Position numbers and translations under genes: made by a program. The notes beneath the pieces were generated by a model that saw only the letters and a list, made by a program, of their open reading frames with translations, searched no databases and was not told where the DNA came from. Shown here in pieces: positions 1 through 4,410 of a stretch of 5,274 nt of DNA. The first letter of the stretch is position 1. Every line of letters starts with the position of its first letter. The stretch comes from Oscillospiraceae bacterium (GTDB lineage Bacteria > Bacillota > Clostridia > Oscillospirales > Oscillospiraceae): positions 1 through 5,274 of the forward strand of contig JAISFB010000006.1 in assembly GCA_031263805.1 (NCBI GenBank), read 5' to 3'.

Positions 1-96
1 GACCCGCCGGGCACGGCCTCGCGCGCCGAGACAGCGGCGCTGCTGCACCGCTTCGTCGCGCTGCTCGATGAATCAGAGGACTCAGAGGAGGATTGA
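1..96 (+). CDS. C-terminal end of an S-layer homology (SLH) domain protein, 5' part outside window
   Basis: An open frame enters from the left edge and ends at TGA 94-96, giving 31 visible residues. Residues 4-22, GTASRAETAALLHRFVALL, match the closing part of an SLH repeat, where G-T-x-(T/S)-R-A-E-x-A-x-(L/M)-L-x-R-F is the family pattern. SLH repeats anchor secreted proteins to the cell wall or S-layer, so the whole protein is probably exported and surface bound; its other domains cannot be known from here. The fragment ends in an acidic tail (DESEDSEED). About 25 of 31 third codon positions are G or C, as in the operon genes, which supports real coding. It converges on def. I am fairly sure of the SLH call, but it rests on about 20 residues. 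Confidence 0.72.
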   Translation, partial: DPPGTASRAETAALLHRFVALLDESEDSEED

Positions 97-277
97 GTCT
101 CCGGCGCGCACGCCGTCTCGTCCCCCGTTGTAGGGGCGGGCGTCCCCGACCGCCCGGTTTCCTTGGTTGGGGTATCCCTTTTCGCCTGCGCGGCGGGCGC
201 GCGGCGCATAAAAGCATATGAAATAATGCTCGCAGTACGCGCGGACATTTGATTTTTATTAGCCCAAAAAACGGACG
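97..277. other. Convergent intergenic region with several inverted repeats
   Basis: This 181-base gap lies between the 3' ends of the SLH gene and def. I see no convincing gene in it. Just after the SLH stop is a short hairpin (CGGCG 102-106, CGCCG 111-115, loop CGCA) with no T tract, so it is at best a weak plus-strand terminator. A GC-rich repeat hairpin follows at 127-157 (separate entry). A third inverted repeat is GCGCG 188-192 with CGCGC 198-202. The stretch 206-271 is clearly AT-richer than the rest and holds AGCAT 213-217 with ATGCT 226-230. fmt, which often follows def, is not here. Confidence 0.6.
127..157. repeat. GC-rich hairpin, probable dispersed intergenic repeat unit
   Basis: GGGCGG at 134-139 pairs with CCGCCC at 150-155. 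After one G/A mismatch (140/149), CG 141-142 pairs with CG 147-148, leaving the four-base loop TCCC. The unit begins with GTTGTAGGGGCGG. I recall short repeats of the style GTAGGGGCG...CGCCCG scattered between genes in high-GC Oscillospirales genomes; that is memory, not a search. Only one copy is in this window, so the repeat status is inferred. It sits between convergent genes, where such elements are well tolerated and may help end transcription. Confidence 0.45.
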
Positions 278-311
278 CTACGAAACCTCGCCGCCGTTTT
301 CAGCGGCGGCG
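266..311 (-). terminator. Candidate operon terminator overlapping the 3' end of def
   Basis: Two mutually exclusive hairpins can form on the minus-strand transcript. A perfect 8-bp stem lies inside the last def codons (CGCCGCCG 304-311 on the transcript with CGGCGGCG 289-296, loop CTGAAAA). A second pairs AAAACGG (294-300) with CCGTTTT (268-274) across a 19-base loop containing the def stop, and runs straight into a T run at 266-271. The second has the terminator arrangement but a long loop; the first is more stable but its T run is 17 bases further on. Either could end the operon transcript. Confidence 0.35.
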
Positions 312-832
312 TTTTCCGCCTCAATGTCGTCGCGGCGCGCCATCGCCTCAAGCTCCTCCTCCGTCAGATAGCGCGAAACATATTTTGAGAACATGATCCC
401 GTTCAAATGGTCAATTTCGTGGCAGAACGCCCGCGCCGTCAGCCCGTCGCGCCATATCTCAAATTCTTTACCGTATCTGTCCTGCGCGCGCACCTTTACG
501 AGCTGCGGTCTCTTTACAAGCCCGTACACTCCCGGAACGGAAAGGCAGCCCTCCGCGCCCTCCTGCTCCCCGGAGCTCGCGATTATTTCGGGGTTGACTA
601 TTTCGATTATCTGCTCTCCGACGTCTTCTGTGTCGATAGACGTGTCCACGACGAGCGCGGCGCGTCTGAGCACGCCCACCTGAGGCGCGGCGAGGCCGAG
701 CCCGTTCGCGTCGATGAGCGTCTCGCGCATGTCGTCGAGCAGCTTGTGGAACCGGGCGTTAAAATCCGTGACGGCGCGGCTTTTTTTCAAAAGCGCGGGG
801 TCTCCGTCCTTCAAAATATTGCGCAGGGCCAT
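278..832 (-). CDS. def: Peptide deformylase
   Basis: Removes the formyl group from the starting N-formylmethionine of new proteins as they leave the ribosome, using a bound metal ion (Fe2+ in the family). All three family motifs are present, numbered from the upstream ATG at 838: GLGLAAPQVG (46-55), EGCLS (96-100) with metal ligand Cys98, and HEIDH (140-144) with ligands His140 and His144 and catalytic Glu141. I chose the ATG at 832, giving 184 residues starting MALRNILKDGDP: it matches the family start and lies 9 bases after the GAAAGG site, while the ATG at 838 is only 3 bases away. The last 25-30 residues are an acidic, Ala/Asn-rich tail beyond the catalytic core, making it somewhat longer than the E. 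coli enzyme (about 169). It is the last gene of the operon; the usual partner fmt is not next to it. Confidence 0.96.
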   Translation of the reverse strand: MALRNILKDGDPALLKKSRAVTDFNARFHKLLDDMRETLIDANGLGLAAPQVGVLRRAALVVDTSIDTEDVGEQIIEIVNPEIIASSGEQEGAEGCLSVPGVYGLVKRPQLVKVRAQDRYGKEFEIWRDGLTARAFCHEIDHLNGIMFSKYVSRYLTEEELEAMARRDDIEAENAAAENGGEVS

Positions 833-839
833 AATCATA

Positions 840-891
840 TACCTTTCTCTTTTACATTTCTCTTTTATATTTCTCTTTAACTGGGCTCTTT
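840..891 (-). repeat. 13-bp tandem repeat, three clear copies plus one degenerate, in the priA-def gap
   Basis: On the minus strand the units read AAAGAGAAATATA (866-878), AAAGAGAAATGTA (853-865) and AAAGAGAAAGGTA (840-852). A fourth period upstream, AAAGAGCCCAGTT (879-891), keeps only the AAAGAG and overlaps the priA stop codon. The first nine bases of the three good copies are identical and differences are confined to two adjacent positions. The array fills essentially the whole gap between priA and def, and its last copy supplies the def ribosome-binding site. The 13-base period is not a multiple of three, as expected of non-coding DNA. Confidence 0.9.
842..847 (-). promoter_or_regulatory. 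Ribosome-binding site of def
   Basis: The minus strand reads GAAAGG here, 9 bases before the ATG at 832 and 3 before the ATG at 838, so it decides for the shorter start. It lies in the third copy of a 13-base tandem repeat; the other copies read GAAATA or GAAATG at the same place and lack the GG. It is weaker than the sites of remA, gmk and rpoZ. Confidence 0.6.
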
Positions 892-3199
892 AATCAAACG
901 GGTCGATATCGGCGTGTACCGACACACCCCTGTTTTTGCCGTCCCTCAAAAATTCCCGGACTGTGTGCGCCACGATCTCGCGCACCCGCTTTTCCGCCCG
1001 GCACATAAGCGTGATCCTGTATCTGTAACGGTTGTTCACCCGCATGACCGCAGCCGGCGCCGGCCCGAGCACGGAAACGGCTCCCGAAATACCGCTCTCC
1101 CCCGCGAGATAGCCGCGCAGGGAATCGCGTATTTTCACACAGCCGGCCAGTACGGCGGCTTCCTCCGCGCCGGAGGCGGTGATAACGAGCAGATCGCGCG
1201 CCGGCGGAGCGCCCGACGCCTCCCGCCGGGCTATCTCGCGCTCGTAAAAATCGTCGTAATCCTGCCGGGAGGCGAGCCTTATGACCTCGTGCCCCGGCGT
1301 CATCGTCTGGATAACGGCGCGCCCCGCGAGCTCGCCGCGCCCGGCGCGCCCTATCACCTGCGTGACGAGCGAAAACGTGCGCTCGTGCGCCCTGTAATCG
1401 TTCACGAAAAGCGATAGATCGGCGAAAACCGCGCCGACGAGCGTCACGCCCTCAAAATCCAGCCCCTTTGCAACCATCTGCGTTCCGAGCAATATAGCGC
1501 CGCGCCGCGCGCGGAACTCCCCGAGCAGCTTTGTGTGCGGATTTGACGCCGAGACCGTATCGGCGTCCATTCTTATAATACGCGCCTCCGGGAATTTTGC
1601 CAGCAGCTCCTCCTCCACCTTCTGCGTTCCGGCCCCGACGAATTTAAGCCGTCCGCCGCATTCCGGGCACAGGCCGGCCTCCTCGCGCGAGTATCCGCAG
1701 TAATGGCACATAAGCCGCCCGTTGGCCGTGTGGTGCGTCAGCGACACGTCGCAATTCGGGCAGGAGAACGTATATCCGCACTCCCCGCACGATACGATGT
1801 GCGACGCCCCGCGGCGGTTTAAGAACAGTATGCTCTGTTCCCCGTGCGATATGTTCTCCCGCAGCTCGTTTTCCAAAACGCGCCCGACGGCGCCCGCGTT
1901 GCCGGCCTTGAGCTCTTCCTTCATATCGGCTATAAGCACGTCCGGCAGGGGCTTTGCGTTAAAACGTCCCGTGAGCCGCACGAGCGTATACGCTCCGCTT
2001 TTAGCCCTGAACATACTTTCGACGGACGGCGTCGCCGAGCCGAGAAGCAGCAGCGCGCCGCTTCTCGCGCAGCGGTATTTCGCGATCTCGCGCGCGTGAT
2101 AGCGCGGCGACTGCTCCGATTTATACGTATGCTCCTGCTCCTCGTCGATAACGATGAGCCCGATATCCTCAAGCGGCGCGAAAACAGCCGAGCGCGTGCC
2201 GATGACGACCTTGACGACGCCGCTTTTTATGCGCTTCCACTCGTCATACCGCTCGCCCGAGCCGAGCGAGGAATGCAGCACGGCGACGTCGTCCCCGAAA
2301 TGCGAGACGAATATGCTCATAAGCTGCGGCGTAAGCGAAATTTCGGGCACGAGCACGATAGCCGTCTTCCCGCGCACAACCGACGCCTCGATGAGCTTTA
2401 TGTAGACCGCCGTTTTGCCGCTTCCCGTGACGCCGTACAGCAGCGCCGCCGACGCTTCGGGCTTTTCGAGCTCTGCGAGCAGCTTGCCGTAGGCTTCCGT
2501 CTGTGCGCGCGTCAGCTCAAGCTCCCCGGCCTGTGTGACGTCCACCGCCGGGCGGCGGAAAAGCTCCCTTTCGCCGTATTTGACCGCGCCGAGCTTTGCG
2601 AGCGGCGCGAAGACGCCGACTGCCACGCCGGCCTTGTACATTATCTCCTGCCGCGAAAGCTCGCCTTCCGACGCTAACAGCGCTAACACCGCCGCCTGCG
2701 CGGGAGCGCGCGCCCGCTTTTTTTCGGCGAGCTCTCGCGCCTCCTCGACCGGTATCGCGAGCGAGACGGTTTTGATAAGCTTGTCCCGATTAGGCGATTT
2801 CCCGTCGCGGTACCAAACGCCGGCGGGGAGCATAGCCCGCAGCGCCTCAAACGCGGTGCAGAAAAATCTGTCGCTCATCCACAGCGCGAGCTTTAACTGC
2901 TCCGCGCCGAGCAGCGGGGCGGCGGAGCCGTCCTCGCGCGCGTCGAGCACGGCGTCTATCGGCTTCAGCCCGCGCTCCGGCTCGCGCGTTTCCACGGCTA
3001 AAACGACGCCCTCGCTCGTCTTATTGCCGCGACCGAACGGCACGGCTACGCGCGCGCCCGGTACGGCGGCGGCTCTGAGGCTGTCCGGGACGCGGTAGCT
3101 GTACGGCTTATCGATCGAAAATTTTGCCGCCGCGACCGCGACCGCCGCGACGGATATTTCCGAAATCTCTCTGTCCGGGGAGGCTTCCCTGTCAGGCAA
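890..3199 (-). CDS. priA: Primosomal protein N', replication restart helicase PriA
   Basis: A 3'-to-5' superfamily 2 DNA helicase that recognises stalled forks and D-loops and reloads the replisome. In 769 residues, near the family norm, the order is: N-terminal 3'-end-binding domain (about 17-125, with IDKPYSYRVP and VPFGRGNK), winged-helix region (about 160-220), Walker A GVTGSGKT (256-263), Walker B as DEEQ (352-355), motif III GSAT (387-390), eight zinc-binding cysteines in four CxxC pairs (471/474, 480/483, 498/501, 511/514), motif V region GTQMVAKGLDF (572-582), motif VI QVIGRAGRG (614-622), and a C-terminal domain with VLGPAPAAVMRV (710-721). The start is TTG at 3197-3199, the only standard start between the rpoZ stop and the conserved N-terminus; it has no clear Shine-Dalgarno and lies 3 bases after that stop in the same frame, so coupled reinitiation is likely. 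The first 16 residues hold a PDREAS/PDREIS duplication. Walker B Gln replaces the more usual His. Confidence 0.96.
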   Translation of the reverse strand: MPDREASPDREISEISVAAVAVAAAKFSIDKPYSYRVPDSLRAAAVPGARVAVPFGRGNKTSEGVVLAVETREPERGLKPIDAVLDAREDGSAAPLLGAEQLKLALWMSDRFFCTAFEALRAMLPAGVWYRDGKSPNRDKLIKTVSLAIPVEEARELAEKKRARAPAQAAVLALLASEGELSRQEIMYKAGVAVGVFAPLAKLGAVKYGERELFRRPAVDVTQAGELELTRAQTEAYGKLLAELEKPEASAALLYGVTGSGKTAVYIKLIEASVVRGKTAIVLVPEISLTPQLMSIFVSHFGDDVAVLHSSLGSGERYDEWKRIKSGVVKVVIGTRSAVFAPLEDIGLIVIDEEQEHTYKSEQSPRYHAREIAKYRCARSGALLLLGSATPSVESMFRAKSGAYTLVRLTGRFNAKPLPDVLIADMKEELKAGNAGAVGRVLENELRENISHGEQSILFLNRRGASHIVSCGECGYTFSCPNCDVSLTHHTANGRLMCHYCGYSREEAGLCPECGGRLKFVGAGTQKVEEELLAKFPEARIIRMDADTVSASNPHTKLLGEFRARRGAILLGTQMVAKGLDFEGVTLVGAVFADLSLFVNDYRAHERTFSLVTQVIGRAGRGELAGRAVIQTMTPGHEVIRLASRQDYDDFYEREIARREASGAPPARDLLVITASGAEEAAVLAGCVKIRDSLRGYLAGESGISGAVSVLGPAPAAVMRVNNRYRYRITLMCRAEKRVREIVAHTVREFLRDGKNRGVSVHADIDPFD

Positions 3200-3202
3200 G
3201 GC

Positions 3203-3400
3203 TCAGCCGTCCACGCTCGCGCGGATCTCTCCGGCGGCCACTTCGTCTATCGCGTACGAAACCGGCTTTTTTTCAAGCGGCTCACCGCGCCGCTCGCTCG
3301 CCGCCGAAAGCTCACGCGCGCGCCTGGCGACGACGTTCACAAGCAGATAACGGCTGTTTACAAACTCCAGCATTTCTGAAAGCGATGGGTATAGCATCAT
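3203..3400 (-). CDS. rpoZ: DNA-directed RNA polymerase omega subunit
   Basis: The small omega subunit binds the C-terminal part of beta' and helps assemble and stabilise RNA polymerase. The 65-residue product begins MMLYPSLSEMLEFVNSRYLL and carries the conserved helix SRYLLVNVVARRAREL (16-31) and the segment KPVSYAIDEVAAGEI (45-59), both typical of Firmicute omega proteins. The length fits the short Gram-positive forms. An upstream in-frame ATG at 3487 would add 29 residues encoded by the hairpin-rich gap; I reject it because GGAGGG lies 8 bases before the ATG at 3400 and family proteins begin at MLYPS or similar. The second ATG at 3397 is also possible. TGA at 3203-3205 is followed in the same frame by GCC and the TTG start of priA. 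It is separated from gmk by 155 structured bases, so it may not depend only on readthrough from gmk. Confidence 0.93.
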   Translation of the reverse strand: MMLYPSLSEMLEFVNSRYLLVNVVARRARELSAASERRGEPLEKKPVSYAIDEVAAGEIRASVDG

Positions 3401-3408
3401 AAATATTT

Positions 3409-3414
3409 CCCTCC
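3409..3414 (-). promoter_or_regulatory. Ribosome-binding site of rpoZ
   Basis: GGAGGG on the minus strand, 8 bases before the ATG at 3400 and 11 before the one at 3397. It fixes the rpoZ start well downstream of the longest open frame. Confidence 0.85.
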
Positions 3415-3517
3415 AAATTTTATTTTGTTTCACAAAATCAAATTGTGTCTGATTTAGTGTGCCTGCGGGCACGGGGCACGCCGCCACTCGGCGGCGACGA
3501 GCCGTAGGCTCGCAATT

Positions 3518-3546
3518 TCAATTAAACACAACGGGCGTAGCCCGTT
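3518..3546 (-). terminator. Candidate intrinsic terminator or attenuator after gmk
   Basis: On the transcript a 7-bp stem AACGGGC (3540-3546) with GCCCGTT (3530-3536), loop TAC, is followed by TTGTGTTTAATTG, a T-rich but interrupted tail. AAACA at 3553-3557, overlapping the gmk stop, can pair with TGTTT at 3524-3528 as an outer stem. The stem begins about 10 bases after the gmk stop. The imperfect T run suggests partial rather than full termination, and further genes of the operon follow. Confidence 0.4.
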
Positions 3547-3555
3547 TGCCGCTGT

Positions 3556-4116
3556 TTATGAGCGGTCTATTATGCTGATGATTTCTTGTGCGGCGCGCTC
3601 GGGGTCGTCGTTTATCACCGCGTATTCATATTCGCCGATCGCCTCCATTTCTTTTTTCGCCGTATCGAGCCGACGCTCGAATTCCTCCCCGGGGGTCGTT
3701 CCGCGGTCTCGGAGCCGGCGGCGCAGCTCCTGCTCGCTCGGCGGCGCGAGAAATATTGACAGCGCGTCCGGCTTTTTCGCCCGCACCTTGCGCGCGCCCT
3801 TGACCTCGATCTCCAAGATCGTGTCCGCGCCGTCGCCGATATTGCGCTCTATCGGCGAACGCGGCGTTCCGTAGCGCCGCCCGACGTAGGTCTCGCTTTC
3901 GAGAAATTCCCCGCGCGCCTCCATCGCCTCAAATTCCTCCGGTGTGACAAAGATATAGTCTACTCCGTGCTCCTCACCCGGCCGCGGCGCGCGCGTCGTC
4001 GCGGAGACCGAGTATCTCAGCTCCGGGCGAAGCCGCCGGAGCTCTCGGATCACGGTGCCCTTGCCCGCGCCGGACGGCGCCGATATGATTATCAGTCTGC
4101 CCCGCGCATCACTCAT
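3556..4116 (-). CDS. gmk: Guanylate kinase
   Basis: Transfers phosphate from ATP to GMP (or dGMP), giving GDP for GTP and dGTP synthesis in the cytoplasm. At 186 residues it is slightly shorter than the usual 200 or so. The P-loop is [10 protein letters not shown] (12-21) with Lys19. The GMP-binding region has [16 protein letters not shown] (36-51), Tyr54, FLE (71-73) and RYGTP (81-85). The segment [13 protein letters not shown] (100-112) matches the family's LD/EI-D/E-VQGA motif. The lid region has [17 protein letters not shown] (134-150) with its arginines, and NDD (169-171) lies near the C-terminus. The start ATG at 4116 has GGAGG 9 bases upstream and overlaps the remA stop by 8 bases, so the two are likely translationally coupled. 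A structured 155-base gap follows. Confidence 0.97.
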   Translation of the reverse strand: MSDARGRLIIISAPSGAGKGTVIRELRRLRPELRYSVSATTRAPRPGEEHGVDYIFVTPEEFEAMEARGEFLESETYVGRRYGTPRSPIERNIGDGADTILEIEVKGARKVRAKKPDALSIFLAPPSEQELRRRLRDRGTTPGEEFERRLDTAKKEMEAIGEYEYAVINDDPERAAQEIISIIDRS

Positions 4117-4366
4117 TGTCCGTGTCCTCCGTATCGCCTCTCAGCCGCCCGGCGATCGTATCCGGCTGCGTCGCGGCAAGTATGACGTGCCCGCTGTCCA
4201 TGATTATCACCGAGCGCGTGCGCCGTCCGAACGTCGCGTCGATCAATTGCCCGCGCTCACGCGCTTCGCTTGTCAGACGCTTCATCGGCGCCGAGTCGGG
4301 ACTCACGATGGCGATCACCCGGTTTACCGCTATCACATTCCCGAACCCGATGTTTATCAGCTTCAT
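4109..4366 (-). CDS. remA: RemA family DNA-binding regulator (DUF370)
   Basis: The 85-residue protein starts [20 protein letters not shown], continues [10 protein letters not shown] (21-30) and [20 protein letters not shown] (41-60), and ends with [16 protein letters not shown], closely following Bacillus subtilis RemA. There RemA is a ring-forming DNA-binding protein that activates biofilm matrix and osmoprotection genes; the arginines of GRRTR (47-51) fall in the region linked to DNA binding. Its targets in this organism are unknown. A GTG at 4414 would add 16 residues and overlap the yicC stop, but AAGGAGG lies 10 bases before the ATG at 4366 and family members start there, so I use 4366. 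The tail GDTEDTDNE (77-85) is acidic and carries the gmk ribosome-binding site. It lies between yicC and gmk as in Bacillus. Confidence 0.95.
   Translation of the reverse strand: MKLINIGFGNVIAVNRVIAIVSPDSAPMKRLTSEARERGQLIDATFGRRTRSVIIMDSGHVILAATQPDTIAGRLRGDTEDTDNE
4126..4130 (-). promoter_or_regulatory. Ribosome-binding site of gmk, inside remA
   Basis: GGAGG on the minus strand, 9 bases before the gmk ATG at 4116. It is written into the codons for the acidic last residues of RemA, so the two genes share this DNA. Confidence 0.85.
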
Positions 4367-4376
4367 TCCCTGCCGT

Positions 4377-4383
4377 CCTCCTT
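4377..4383 (-). promoter_or_regulatory. Ribosome-binding site of remA
   Basis: AAGGAGG on the minus strand, a full Shine-Dalgarno match, 10 bases before the ATG at 4366. It decides against the longer GTG start at 4414. Confidence 0.88.
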
Positions 4384-4410
4384 GACCGCCCTTCATAAAT
4401 GATATGACGC

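Larger units (their letters stand above)
3401..3555 (-). other. gmk-rpoZ intergenic region with a run of hairpins
   Basis: The longest gap inside the operon holds successive perfect inverted repeats: AACGGGC/GCCCGTT at 3530-3546 (loop 3); CGAGCC/GGCTCG at 3498-3512 (loop 3); CGCCGCC/GGCGGCG at 3479-3496 (loop 4); GTGCC/GGCAC at 3459-3472 (loop 4); and, in AT-rich DNA, CACAA/TTGTG at 3431-3447 (loop 7). The first two share the loop TAC on the transcript strand. The last 60 bases before rpoZ turn AT-rich and hold its GGAGGG. I see no riboswitch class I can name, and no convincing -35/-10 pair. It may be a terminator or attenuator plus leader, or an insertion of mosaic intergenic repeats. Confidence 0.75.

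Noticed and set aside
1..248. A minus-strand frame opening at ATG 246-248 and staying open to the left edge (about 82 codons), downstream of def where fmt might be expected.
   Set aside because: The product is low-complexity, rich in Ser, Ala, Thr and Arg, has no Fmt features, runs through the repeat hairpin and lies opposite the better supported SLH frame.
393..880. Plus-strand open frames across def.
   Set aside because: They lie opposite a gene with complete deformylase motifs, have Arg/Ser-rich compositions typical of GC-rich antisense frames, and show no domain I recognise.
914..3402. Several long plus-strand frames opposite priA and rpoZ, up to 277 codons, and one extra minus-strand frame at 1930-2172.
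   Set aside because: priA is intact with all helicase and zinc motifs; the others are shadows of its codon bias and have no recognisable motifs.
3415..3450. A possible promoter for rpoZ in the AT-rich stretch, with TAAAAT as a -10.
   Set aside because: No acceptable -35 lies 16-18 bases upstream; the hexamers there do not resemble TTGACA, and the AT-richness alone is not enough.
3401..3487. A 29-residue N-terminal extension of RpoZ from the ATG at 3487.
   Set aside because: It would be translated from the hairpin region, has no family similarity, and the GGAGGG site fits the ATG at 3400.
3431..3557. CRISPR array as an explanation for the repeated hairpins.
   Set aside because: The hairpins differ in sequence and length and there are no equal direct repeats with regular spacers.
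3572..4402. Plus-strand frames opposite gmk and remA.
   Set aside because: Arg/Ser/Pro-rich shadow frames opposite well-conserved genes.
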